A stretch of 64,000 bases of DNA from Actinomycetota bacterium (lineage in GTDB: Bacteria; Actinomycetota; Geothermincolia; Geothermincolales; RBG-13-55-18), in contig JASEFK010000009.1 in the NCBI GenBank assembly GCA_030019255.1, positions 53,880-117,879 on the forward strand. Reading direction: 5' to 3'. The position numbers and the translations under genes were made by a program. Shown here in pieces: positions 42,979-52,346 of this stretch. The notes under the pieces were generated by a model. That model was not told the DNA's origin. It worked only from the letters and a program-made list of their open reading frames with translations, and did no database searches. How positions within the stretch are numbered: position 1 is the first letter of the stretch; every line of letters begins with the position of its first letter.

Positions 42979-44061
42979 GTGAAGAACAAGAAGGTCGTGG
43001 TGGCCATGTCGGGAGGAGTGGACTCCTCCGTGGCGGCGGCATTGCTCAAGGAACAGGGTTACCGGGTCATCGGCGTGGGACTGAAACTCTTCGACGCGGG
43101 CGCCGAAGAGGGGCGCCCCCGCACCTGTTGCGGCCTGCGGGACTTGGATGACGCCAGGAGAGTGGCGCAGGTTCTTTCCATCCCCTTCTATGTGCTTGAT
43201 TTGGAGGAAATTTTCCGGGAAGCGGTCATCGATTACTTCATCGACGGTTACCTTCGGGGCGAGACGCCGAACCCTTGTCTGGCCTGTAATCGGGTGATTA
43301 AATTCGACGTTCTCCTGGAACGGTGCCTGGCCTTGGGGGCCGATTACCTGGCCACCGGACATTATGCCCGCGTCGAGTATGACCCGAAACGAGGTGAGTT
43401 CCTCCTCCTGAAGGGCATGGACGCACGCAAGGATCAATCCTATTTTCTTTACATGCTCGAACAGGAAAAACTTTCCCGCCTCCTGTTTCCCCTGGGGAAG
43501 ATGACCAAGGAACTGACCCGCAGGATCGCCGCGCAACTCAGCCTGAAAGTTCACGACAAGCGTGAGAGCCAGGACGTGTGCTTCGTGGGAAAGGCCGGGT
43601 ACGTCGACCTGTTGGCCAAAAGGGGAAGGGCCGAGTTCCAGCCGGGCCCCATCCTTGACCGGAGGGGCGAGGTGGTGGGTTCACATCGAGGATTGCCCTT
43701 GTACACCTTGGGCCAGAGGAGAAAGCTCGGGGTCTCGCGTCCCGGTCGCTGGTACGTAGTGGATATGGATCCCTCCCGGAACGCGATAATCGTGGACGGC
43801 GATCCCCACAGGGAGGAAAGGGTTTTCCTGCGGGAAGTCAGCTACACGGGCGCCTTTGCTCCCACCGGGGAGCTGGAAGTTATGGTGGTTACACGATACC
43901 GCGGGGAGGAGATTCCCGCCGTGCTGGTTCCCCTGGAAGGAGAATCGGCCATGGTAAAGTTTACCAGTCCACAGAAGGTTGTCGCGCCGGGCCAGGCGGT
44001 GGTCTTCTACCGGGAAGCCGAGGTGATAGGCGGGGGAATCGCGGAGCGAAGGCTGGATTAG
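42979..44061 (+). CDS. mnmA: tRNA 2-thiouridine(34) synthase MnmA
   Basis: A 360-residue enzyme that thiolates U34 of Lys, Glu and Gln tRNAs. The PP-loop is AMSGGVDSSVAAALL (9-23), catalytic Cys are in NPCLACNRVIKF and SQDVCFVG, and ATGHYARVEYD is a tRNA-binding block. GTG 42979 lies 8 bases after GGAGGT. Sulfur presumably comes from the cysteine desulfurase encoded 1.6 kb upstream. Confidence 0.95.
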   Translation: MKNKKVVVAMSGGVDSSVAAALLKEQGYRVIGVGLKLFDAGAEEGRPRTCCGLRDLDDARRVAQVLSIPFYVLDLEEIFREAVIDYFIDGYLRGETPNPCLACNRVIKFDVLLERCLALGADYLATGHYARVEYDPKRGEFLLLKGMDARKDQSYFLYMLEQEKLSRLLFPLGKMTKELTRRIAAQLSLKVHDKRESQDVCFVGKAGYVDLLAKRGRAEFQPGPILDRRGEVVGSHRGLPLYTLGQRRKLGVSRPGRWYVVDMDPSRNAIIVDGDPHREERVFLREVSYTGAFAPTGELEVMVVTRYRGEEIPAVLVPLEGESAMVKFTSPQKVVAPGQAVVFYREAEVIGGGIAERRLD

Positions 44062-44276
44062 GAAAATTTTCCCTCCGCTTGTCGGCCTTAATTATCCGTT
44101 CGGACGCGTCCTGCCCGGGGTTCGCCTTCCCCTCCTTTTTCCACGGGATATACAAGGCGGCGGTCATGGCGGAGGATGGACGGGTACTTGCACGTCGGCA
44201 GCGATGCCTATAACTTGCTTATAACGAAATTTTTCGGAAACCATCCGGAAAGGTCCAGGGAGGAGGGTGAATATCG

Positions 44277-45695
44277 ATGGTGCCCGGAAACTCCGATCTA
44301 CGGCCTTTTTTCGAGCCCCGGGGAGTGGTCATCGTGGGCGCCCGCCGATCGCCCGGTTTCGGTTTCGTCCTTCCCCTCGCCCTTCAGCGCCAGGGATGGG
44401 GAGAACGCTTATACCTCGTAAATCCCGCCGGGGGCGAGCTGCACGGAATGCCCCTTTATCCTCGCGTGGCCGACGTTCCCGGAGATCCCGACCTGGCCGT
44501 GATCATCGTGCCCGCCGAGGCCGTGCCGCGCACCCTCGAGGAACTGGGGAAACGCGGTATCAGGAACGCGGTCATCGAGAGCGCCGGTTTCGCAGAGGTG
44601 GGAGGGGAAGGCAAGGCGCGCCAGGAATTGTGCCGGGAGGTGGCTGCCCGTCACGGCATTCGAGTCATCGGGCCCAACTGCGTGGGGGTCATCAACACCG
44701 AAAACCGTTTCTCTACCGTTGAGGTGGTGGAGGAGGCGCTGGTCCCCGGTACGGTGGGGGTCATCGCCCAGAGCGGAGTCTTTGGGAACATCCTCCTGGA
44801 CGGCCTGCACCAGCAGGGCGTCTTCATCTCCAAGGCGGTGACCTTGGGGAACCGCATGGACGTGGATGAATGCGAGGTGCTGGAGTACCTGCACGCCGAC
44901 CCCCGGACCGGGGTGATCATGATGTACCTGGAGGGGGCGGCCGATGGTCGGAAACTGCTGGACACCCTCCGCCGGGTGACCGCGGACAAGCCGGTGCTCA
45001 TCCTGAAGAGCGGACGCACGGGAAAGGGACGGGAGGCCACCGCCTCCCACACGGGGAGTATGTCCGGGGAGGACGCACTCTATGAGGCGGTCTTCCGACA
45101 GGCGGGGGCCGTTCGCGCCCGCACCCTGGAGGAGCTCGTGGACCTGGCCCGGGTCTTCTCCTCCCAGCCCCTGCCGCGGGGGAACCGGCTGGGCATTGCC
45201 ACCTCCAGCGGGAGCCTGGGGGCCCTGGCCACCGACGCCGCGGTAGAGGCGGGCCTCGCGCTGCCCGCCCTTTCGGGGGATACCGAGAGCAGGATGAGGA
45301 ACATAGCTCCCCGGTGGATGAACGTGCGCAACCCCCTGGACGTGGGCCCCTCCGGCGCCTACCTCCCGGCCATGAAGGCCCTCCTGGAGGACCCCGGCAT
45401 CGACATGGTGCTCTCCATCATGGTCATGCCCTACGCCGTGTTCCGTGAGTTCCAGGCCCGGGGAGTCTCGGTGCAGGACTTCCTGGGCAGCGCCGCCAAC
45501 TTGCGGGAGTTGGCGCCCGAAAAGCCCCTGGTTGCCTGTTCGCTGGGGGACCGGGGCTTCCTCCAGGACCTGGACCTTGCCCTGGGGCCGGGAATACCCG
45601 TCATCCCCTCGCCGGAAAGGGCGGCCCGGGCCCTGGCCGCCCTGCACCGTTACCGGTCTTTCCGGGGAAAGTTTGCCGGGGGCTCGGGAAAGTAA
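44277..45695 (+). CDS. Acyl-CoA synthetase (ADP-forming) alpha-subunit-type protein
   Basis: A 472-residue protein with a CoA-binding Rossmann domain (FFEPRGVVIVGARRSPG), ligase-CoA domains (IRVIGPNCVGVINTENRFST, GVIAQSGVFGNILLDGL, AVTLGNRMDVDE) and the swinging-loop His in TASHTGSMSGED. In ADP-forming acetyl/acyl-CoA synthetases this alpha part works with an ATP-grasp beta part to make ATP from acyl-CoA; no beta gene or domain is in the window. AGGGAGGAGGGTG precedes the ATG. It lies upstream of the formate dehydrogenase cluster. Confidence 0.86.
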   Translation: MVPGNSDLRPFFEPRGVVIVGARRSPGFGFVLPLALQRQGWGERLYLVNPAGGELHGMPLYPRVADVPGDPDLAVIIVPAEAVPRTLEELGKRGIRNAVIESAGFAEVGGEGKARQELCREVAARHGIRVIGPNCVGVINTENRFSTVEVVEEALVPGTVGVIAQSGVFGNILLDGLHQQGVFISKAVTLGNRMDVDECEVLEYLHADPRTGVIMMYLEGAADGRKLLDTLRRVTADKPVLILKSGRTGKGREATASHTGSMSGEDALYEAVFRQAGAVRARTLEELVDLARVFSSQPLPRGNRLGIATSSGSLGALATDAAVEAGLALPALSGDTESRMRNIAPRWMNVRNPLDVGPSGAYLPAMKALLEDPGIDMVLSIMVMPYAVFREFQARGVSVQDFLGSAANLRELAPEKPLVACSLGDRGFLQDLDLALGPGIPVIPSPERAARALAALHRYRSFRGKFAGGSGK

Positions 45696-46076
45696 GGGCG
45701 CGGATCTCCATCCGCTGGGGACGGGACCTCTTGGAACCACACCCTTGGTGATTAACCTGGAAAGCCAAGACTTAACCCGATCTCTTTGCCCCATCCCTAC
45801 TTTGAAGGTTATGAGCACGAGTTGAAGGGTCCGTAAGGATCTCGGGAAAGCCGGTTTATCGGAAGTCAGCTCGGGGTATATTCATAACACTGAAGGCACC
45901 AAGGATAGCGGCTTCGCCCCACCAACCCCGCAACAGACGGTGCATAGACCAAGCTCCATTCCCACCACCGTCGCCGACGACGCTTGTTGTACCGCGCTAC
46001 TTTTCCGTATTGAGTCCGGGATGAACCGGGTTTCCTCGGGAGTGGATGCCCGTCGAGTATCACGGAGGTAGAGGCC
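45696..46076. other. Intergenic region before fdhA
   Basis: 381 bases; no gene supported. TATATT (45877-45882) could be a -10 without a good -35. The GGAGGTAGAGGCC ribosome site of fdhA is at the end. Confidence 0.4.
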
Positions 46077-48767
46077 ATGGAGCTCAGGGTCAACGGCGTA
46101 AAGGTTGAGCTCGAGGAGGGGGACTCGCTCCTGGAGGCGGCGGTTAGAGCGGGGTTCAAGGTACCCACCTTGTGCCACCATCCCGCCGTGTCCACCCAGG
46201 GCTCATGCCGGGTCTGCGTGGTGGAGGAGGAAGGGAGCGGAAGCCTCCTCACTGCCTGCGATACCCCGGCGTGCGAGGGCATGTCCATCCTCCTGGACAC
46301 GGAACGGGTGCTCGAGGCTCGCCGGGAAGCGCTGCGGCTCATTTTCACTGCCCATCCCGTGCACTGCGAAGTCTGCGAGGCGGCGAACGGCTGTCGGCTC
46401 AAGGAGCTGGCCGCCGGGCTGGGAGTGAGCGGCCGGGAGCTCCCCTTGAACCAGGATTTCCGGCCCGTGGTGGACGCCAATCCCTTCTACCACCGCGACC
46501 TGTCCAAGTGCATCTCCTGCGGACTGTGCGTGCGCGCCTGCCATGAAATCCAGGGAGTGGGGAATTACGAGATGCTCGGCCGGGGCGCTCACGCCCGGCC
46601 GGGAACGGTACTGGACACCCACCTGGAGGCCTCGGTATGCGAGTTCTGCGGGCTGTGCGCTTCCATCTGCCCCGTGGGGGCGCTTCTCCAAAAGCCCTAT
46701 CTGCACCGGGGAGTGGAAGACAAGAGGGTGGTCACGGTTTGCCCCTACTGCGGAGTGGGCTGTTCTCTGGTCCTCAAGGTGAGGGAAAACCGCATCGTGG
46801 GGGTGGAGGCGGGAGCGGAGAATTCGGTCAACGGGTGGAGCCTTTGCGTGAAAGGACGTTACGGGCTGGATTTCGTGGATCACCCCGACCGCCTTCGGAA
46901 GCCGCTTATCAGGAAGGAGGAGGGCCTGGTGGAGGTGGAGTGGGAAGAGGCCCTGGACTTCGTGGCCTCCCGGCTGGCGGCCATCCGGGAGGAACACGGC
47001 CCGGATTCCATCGCCTTCCTCTCCTCGGCCAAGGCCACCAACGAGGAAAACTACCTCCTGCAGAAGTTCGCCCGCGCGGTGGTGGGGACCAATAACGTGG
47101 ACCATTGCGCCCGCTTATGACACAGCCCCACCGTCGCCGGTCTGGCGGCAGTGCTGGGAAGCGGGGCCATGACCAATTCCATCTCCGACCTCCAGAGGGC
47201 GGAGGTGATGCTGCTCATCGGAAGCAACCCCACCGTCAACCACCCAGTAATCGGGGAGGTCATCAAGCGGGCTGTGCTTTCCGGGGGGACGAAGCTCATC
47301 GTCGTGGACCCGCGCGAGCTCCCCGTCGCCCGTTATGCCGTGCTGCAGCTGCGGCCCCGGCCGGGCACCGACGTGGCCTGGATAAACGGCATGGCCCGGG
47401 TGATCCTGGAGGAGGGCCTTTACGACGAGAAGTTCGTGCGCGAGCGCACGGAAGGGTTCGAGGAGCTGCGCCGGGCACTGGAGGATTACCCCCCGGAACG
47501 GGTGGAGGAAATCACCGGAATACCGGCCGGGGACCTACGGGAGGCGGCGCGCCTGTATGCGGAGGCGGAGAGGGCGGCCATCCTTTACGCCATGGGTATC
47601 ACCCAGCACGTAACCGGGACGGACAATGTCATGGCCCTGGCCAACCTGGCCCTCCTCACCGCCAACCTGGGAAAGGAGGGGGCGGGCATCAACCCCCTAC
47701 GAGGGCAGAACAACGTGCAGGGGGCCTGCGACATGGGCGCCCTTCCCAACTTCTTCCCGGGATACCAGCGCGTTGACGACCCGGAGATCAACGCGAGGTT
47801 CTCCCGGGCCTGGGGGAAAGAGCTGCCGGGAACACCCGGCCTTTCGGTGATGGAAATGATGGAGGCCGCCCGTAAGGGCGAGATCAAGGCCCTCTACATC
47901 ATGGGTGAAAATCCCCTGGTCACCGATCCGGATATCGGGCACGTGGAGGAGGGTCTGCGACGCTTGGATCTCCTGGTGGTGCAGGACATCTTCCTGACCG
48001 AGACGGCGGAACTGGCCCACGTGGTGTTGCCAGGAGCCTGTTTCGCGGAGAAGGACGGCACCTTCACCAACACCGAGCGACGGGTACAGAGGGTGCGCAA
48101 GGCGGTGGAACCGCCCGGGGAGGCGAGGGACGATGCCTCCGTGATCGTGAGCCTGGCGAAGCGGCTCGGCTATTCCATGGACTATTCCGGGCCCGCCGGT
48201 ATCATGGAGGAGATCGCCTCCCTCACCCCGTCTTACGCCGGTATCAGCTACCGGCGCCTGGAGGAGGGAGGCCTGCAGTGGCCGTGCCCCCATGAGGACC
48301 ACCCCGGCACGCCGGTACTGCACGTGGAGGCCTTCCCGCGGGGAAAGGGAAGGCTCACCCCGGTGAGCTTCCGGCCGGCGGATGAACTGCCGGACGAGGA
48401 ATATCCCTTCCTCCTCACCACCGGGCGGCTGCTCTACCACTATCATTCCGGCTCCCTCACCCGGAGGGTGCGCGGCCTGGCGGAGAAGGTGCAGCGGGGC
48501 TGGGTCTCCCTGAATCCCCAGGACGCCGCCCGCCTGGGCCTTTCCGAGGGAGACGGTGTGCGGGTCACCTCCCGGAGGGGTTCCCTGGTCAGCCGGGCTC
48601 ATATTTCCTCCCGCCTGCAGCCGGGGGTGGTATTCGCCACCTTCCATTTCCGGGAGGAGAACGCCAACCTGCTCACCAATCCCGCCCTGGACCCGGTGAG
48701 CAAGATACCGGACCTCAAGGTGTGCGCGGTCAAGGTGGAGAAAGTGGAAGGGAGGGATGAAGGATGA
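46077..48767 (+). CDS. fdhA: Formate dehydrogenase alpha subunit, selenocysteine-containing
   Basis: A single 896-residue gene read through TGA 47118-47120 as selenocysteine 348, in the context CARL-Sec-HSPTVAGLA, where FdhF-type enzymes carry Sec. In order: [2Fe-2S] domain (C33, C44, C47, C61), NuoG-type His/Cys cluster (HCEVCEAANGC, 96-106), two [4Fe-4S] sets (C145-C155, C188-C198), the active-site [4Fe-4S] CPYCGVGC (222-229), the bis-MGD domain and a dinucleotide-binding C-terminus (PVSFRPADELPDEEYPFLL). It interconverts formate and CO2. GGAGGTAGAGGCC precedes the ATG, and the stop overlaps the next start. Confidence 0.95.
47118..47151 (+). promoter_or_regulatory. SECIS-like hairpin after the Sec codon
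   Basis: Directly after TGA, the stem CGCC (47135-47138) / GGCG (47144-47147), extended by T-G and G-C pairs, presents the loop GGTCT (47139-47143). The same GGTCU-type loop is present in the E. coli fdhF SECIS bound by SelB, at a similar distance from the UGA. Confidence 0.8.
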
Positions 48768-50398
48768 ACGTTCCCCCTCAGCCCGGCCTGGCGTCCGCCG
48801 TGGTCTCCGTGGTCAGGGAGAAGGGGTACCTAAGCGGTCAGGACATGGAGACCATAGCCCGCAGCCTGCGCATACCTACCAGCCGGGTCTACGGTTTCTG
48901 CAGCCAGTTCCCCGAGCTCACCCGCCCCCCGGGTCGGCCTCTTTTACAGTTATGTTCCGGCCCTGCGTGCGCGGCGGTGGAGCCAGAAGCGGAGACGGAG
49001 CGTGCCCTTGCCAAACTGGGCATGCGGGCCGAGGTGTTCCGGGTACCCGGACTGGCGCGGCCTCACCGTTCACCGGCGCTGACGGCACGCCTTCCCGGCG
49101 AGGGGGAGAGGTTGATCGAGGGTTTCCGGGTGAGTGAACTGGAAGAACTTACCATGATCCTCGATCGCCGGGACCTCTCCGCCTATCCCTTGCCGGAGGA
49201 AGAGCGGTTCCCTGGAGCGGTGGAGGTTCCGGAAGGGGAGATATCCCCCTGGCTAGCCTCGCTGTCCGGGAAGGGGTTATCCCGGCCGCCGGACACGGGA
49301 TCCCTGAAGGAGGTCTCCCGGGATCCAACGTCGGTCCGCGAGTTCCTGGAGGAGGAATGCGGTTTTTCCTCTCCCCTCGCACGAGCCGGACCTCCCGCCC
49401 TGCTGGTCTGCGATGCGGTGGGTCCATCCTCGGAGGGGAGTGTCGATCTGCTGGTCTCCAGGTCCTGCCCGGAGGTCGTGGCCGCCGGGGCGGTCCTGGC
49501 CGCCGCCGCCCTGGGGGCGAGGAAGGTTATCTTTTTCCTTCCCTGGGACCTGGAGGAGCTGGAAGCCCGCCTTCGCCTGGCGGCGGCGGAGGCGGCATCC
49601 GAGGCGGGGCTGGAGTGGGAGGTGCTTCCCGGCCCGCTTTCCATCCCATGCCGGCGGGACATAGGCGTGGCCGCGTTCCTGCAGGGGATGATGCTCTGGA
49701 GGGCGGCCTCCATATGCGGCCGGGACGGCCCCCTGCGCCTCGACCCGCCCACCCTGGTGTGCGGGGCCGTGGCGCTCTGGAAACTGCCCTGGGTTCTGGA
49801 GCAAGAGGGCGGCGGAGAGAAATGGAAAGAGCGCCGGACGCTGATCGCCGTGAGTCCGGACGGGGCGTCCCGGTGGCTGGAGCCGCCGCCTTCCCTTTCC
49901 GCCTCGGATCTTGAGGGTCTTCTGAAGGGAGTTCCGGGAGAACGGCCGCCCCGGGCCTTTTACCTGGAGGGGATGGATAACCGTATCTACCCGTCCGGTG
50001 TGGAGCGGGTGGAAATTCCCGGCGGCACGAGGAGATTGCTGGTCCTGGACGAGTCCACCTGCATGGCCGGATGGGCGCAGCGCATGCTGGCTACGGCGGA
50101 GGGGGAATGTTGCGGCGGGTGCACGCCGGGAAGAACGGCCCCGACGGCCGCGGCCGCGGTGCTGGCTTCCATCGTGGAAGGCGGCACCGGGGAAGAAGGG
50201 AGGCGGGGAATGGCGGACCTGCTGGAGAGAGCGGAGCTTCTGGCCCTCTGCCCGCAGCTGCTCAGGACCTTTCCGGTGATACGGGCCTGCATGGAATTCT
50301 TCCCGGAGGATTTCGGCTTACGCTCCGGCGGTGGAGATGAAACGGAAGGTACGGTTTCCGGATCGGGGAAGGCATACGGGATGGGGGTACGAGGATGA
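48764..50398 (+). CDS. Degenerate NuoE-NuoF fusion protein of the formate dehydrogenase cluster
   Basis: 544 residues. The N-terminal ~130 resemble NuoE (VREKGYLSGQDMETIARSLRIPTSRVYGFCSQF, LQLCSGPAC with C64 and C69), but the second Cys pair is missing. The rest follows NuoF order: EVVAAGAVLAAAALGARKVIFF, LEARLRLAAAEAASEAGL, a degraded PTLVCGAVALWKLPWVL (for PTLVNNVETLANVPWIL), DESTCMAGWAQRML and CCGGCTPGR (C450, C453, with Gly456 for the third Cys). The NADH/FMN motifs GRGGAGFPTG and GEET are absent. It cannot be a normal NADH-oxidising subunit; an adaptor or electron wire is my inference. ATGA overlap with fdhA and metV. Confidence 0.78.
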   Translation: MNVPPQPGLASAVVSVVREKGYLSGQDMETIARSLRIPTSRVYGFCSQFPELTRPPGRPLLQLCSGPACAAVEPEAETERALAKLGMRAEVFRVPGLARPHRSPALTARLPGEGERLIEGFRVSELEELTMILDRRDLSAYPLPEEERFPGAVEVPEGEISPWLASLSGKGLSRPPDTGSLKEVSRDPTSVREFLEEECGFSSPLARAGPPALLVCDAVGPSSEGSVDLLVSRSCPEVVAAGAVLAAAALGARKVIFFLPWDLEELEARLRLAAAEAASEAGLEWEVLPGPLSIPCRRDIGVAAFLQGMMLWRAASICGRDGPLRLDPPTLVCGAVALWKLPWVLEQEGGGEKWKERRTLIAVSPDGASRWLEPPPSLSASDLEGLLKGVPGERPPRAFYLEGMDNRIYPSGVERVEIPGGTRRLLVLDESTCMAGWAQRMLATAEGECCGGCTPGRTAPTAAAAVLASIVEGGTGEEGRRGMADLLERAELLALCPQLLRTFPVIRACMEFFPEDFGLRSGGGDETEGTVSGSGKAYGMGVRG

Positions 50399-51078
50399 AG
50401 AGCATCACCAGACAGAAGGGCCTGGAGGAGATAATCCGTCTGCTGGGGAAAGCGAGGAAGGTCAGCCTCGTGGGATGTGGGACCTGCCCCACCATGGCCG
50501 AGACGGGAGGACTCCGCCAGGTGGAGGAGATGGCCCGGGAACTGGAGGAGAGGGGGGTGACTGTGGCCTCGAGGACCGTGATCCCCGTGGCCTGCGAACC
50601 ACTTCCCGGTGAGGCTCAAAAGGGTTTCCGGCCCCTTTTAGAGGACGCACAGGCCGTGCTGATCCTCTCCTGTTCCCTGGGGGTGAGGATGGTCTCCGAC
50701 TACACCGACCTCCCGGTGCTTCCCGCGCTGGACACCCTGTTCATCGGGCGGGAGGCGGAGCCCGGGTTCTTCGTCGAGGAATGCGCCCAGTGCGGGGACT
50801 GCCTGCTGGGGGATTACGCGGGAGTATGTCCCATCGTCCACTGCGCCAAGAGCCTGTTCAACGGGCCCTGCGGGGGGTCGGTGGCCGGCAAGTGCGAGGT
50901 GGACCCCGGGCTTCCCTGCGGCTGGCAGCTCATCTACGACCGCATGAAGGCCCTGGGCAGGCTGGAGGAACTCTCCCTCATCCGGCCCTACAAGGACTGG
51001 AGCCGGTCCCTCAGCGGGGGAGCCCGCCGCATGCGCATCCCGGTTCCCCCTCCCGAGGAGAAGAGCAAGGAAAAATGA
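50395..51078 (+). CDS. metV: Methylene-THF reductase-associated iron-sulfur protein MetV
   Basis: A 227-residue protein with the MTHFR C-terminal-type domain. VSLVGCGTCPTMAETGG begins it, and the Fe-S/zinc block is CAQCGDC, CPIVHCAKSLFNGPCGGSVAGKCEV. In acetogens MetV partners MetF and passes electrons for methylene-THF reduction. Its start overlaps the NuoEF-like stop (ATGA) and its stop overlaps the kinase start (ATGA), so all are translated from one message. Confidence 0.88.
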   Translation: MKSITRQKGLEEIIRLLGKARKVSLVGCGTCPTMAETGGLRQVEEMARELEERGVTVASRTVIPVACEPLPGEAQKGFRPLLEDAQAVLILSCSLGVRMVSDYTDLPVLPALDTLFIGREAEPGFFVEECAQCGDCLLGDYAGVCPIVHCAKSLFNGPCGGSVAGKCEVDPGLPCGWQLIYDRMKALGRLEELSLIRPYKDWSRSLSGGARRMRIPVPPPEEKSKEK

Positions 51079-52346
51079 GGAAACGGCTTCTTTACGAGAT
51101 CTCCAAGCCGGTCATCGCCGCCGTGGGGGTGGAGAACGTCCTAAGGGCCATCGTGGAATCCATAACCCTGGGCACGGAGGCCAAGGGATGCTCGCTGCTC
51201 CTTCTCACCCCGGAAGGGGACAGGCTCTACCACCGGGTCAGCTACGGGATAAGTCCCGAATACGTGAACAAGGGCCACATCGAGGTGGACGAGACCGTCC
51301 GGGAGGTATTATCCGGGAAGGCGGTGTTCATCCGGGATGCGGCGCATGACCCCCGCGTGCAGTACCCGGAGGCGGCCCGCAGGGAGGGCATCGCCTCCAT
51401 CCTCTCCATCCCCATGCGTTCCTATGGAGGAATCAAGGGAATCATGCGCATCTATACCTCGGAGGTGCGAGATTTCACTGCCGAGGAGATAGACTTTCTG
51501 GATTCCATAGCCGAGCTCTCCGGGCTGGTCCTGGAGAAGGAGGAGGAGCACGACCGGGTGGCCCAGGAGGCGGAGAGGGCGCGTGAGGAGCTGCGCCGCC
51601 TGAGCGAGGACCGGGAGCGTTTCCTGCACTTCATCCGCATGGTGGCCCACGACCTCAAGGCCCCCCTGGCTGCGGTGCAGAGCTACATAAAGGTCATCCT
51701 GAGGGGAAGCACGGGCCCGGTGAACGACAAGCAGAGGACCTGGCTGGAGCGTAGCGTGAAGCGCATCGACGGGATGTTGCAGATGATCAGCGACATCGTG
51801 GACCTCTCCAAGCTGGAGGCGGGGCTCATCGCCCCCGAATTGGAGACGGTGTCCTGGAGCAGTGTCCTGGAGAACTGCGTGGAGGTGGCCAGGGGACTGG
51901 CCGAGCCCAGGGGGATCCGGCTGGTGGTGGATATCGACCCCAACCTTCCGGAGATCTTCGGATCGGAGATCCGCCTCTGCCAGCTGGTCAACAATTTGGT
52001 GTCCAACGCCGTCCGCTACACGCCGGAGGGCAAGCGCATCTTCATCCGCGCCTTCCAGGACCCGGATCAGGTGACGGTATACGTGGAGGACGAGGGATGC
52101 GGAATCCGGCCCGAGATCCTCCCCAAGATCTTCGACGATTTCTTCAAGGGTGACCCGGAGGCCCAGGAGGGTACGGGCCTGGGGCTTTCCATCTGCCGGC
52201 GCATCGTGGAGATGCACCACGGCAGGATCTGGGCGGAAAGCCCCGCTCCCGGGAGCGGCATCGGGACCAGGGTCACCTTCACCATACCCAAGGGTGCCGT
52301 CTGCGACCTCGCCTACCGGGAGAGACGGAAGGAGGAAGAGCCGTGA
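51075..52346 (+). CDS. GAF domain sensor histidine kinase
   Basis: A 423-residue soluble kinase without membrane segments. Residues ~10-160 are a GAF domain (VGVENVLRAIVESITLGTEAKGCSLLLLTPEG, ASILSIPMRSYGGIKGIMRIY), followed by a coiled coil (EEHDRVAQEAERAREELRRL), HisKA with His in MVAHDLKAPLAAVQSY, and HATPase (NNLVSNAVRYTP, EDEGCGIRPE, GTGLGLSICRRIVEMHHGR). It sits between metV and metF with 4-base overlaps on both sides, so it is made together with the enzymes. The downstream receiver proteins are its likely partners. Confidence 0.9.
   Translation: MRKRLLYEISKPVIAAVGVENVLRAIVESITLGTEAKGCSLLLLTPEGDRLYHRVSYGISPEYVNKGHIEVDETVREVLSGKAVFIRDAAHDPRVQYPEAARREGIASILSIPMRSYGGIKGIMRIYTSEVRDFTAEEIDFLDSIAELSGLVLEKEEEHDRVAQEAERAREELRRLSEDRERFLHFIRMVAHDLKAPLAAVQSYIKVILRGSTGPVNDKQRTWLERSVKRIDGMLQMISDIVDLSKLEAGLIAPELETVSWSSVLENCVEVARGLAEPRGIRLVVDIDPNLPEIFGSEIRLCQLVNNLVSNAVRYTPEGKRIFIRAFQDPDQVTVYVEDEGCGIRPEILPKIFDDFFKGDPEAQEGTGLGLSICRRIVEMHHGRIWAESPAPGSGIGTRVTFTIPKGAVCDLAYRERRKEEEP

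Noticed and set aside
44061..44072. Perfect palindrome GGAAAATTTTCC at the mnmA stop as a terminator
   Set aside because: No loop and no following T-run in the right place; A/T-only centre. Probably chance.
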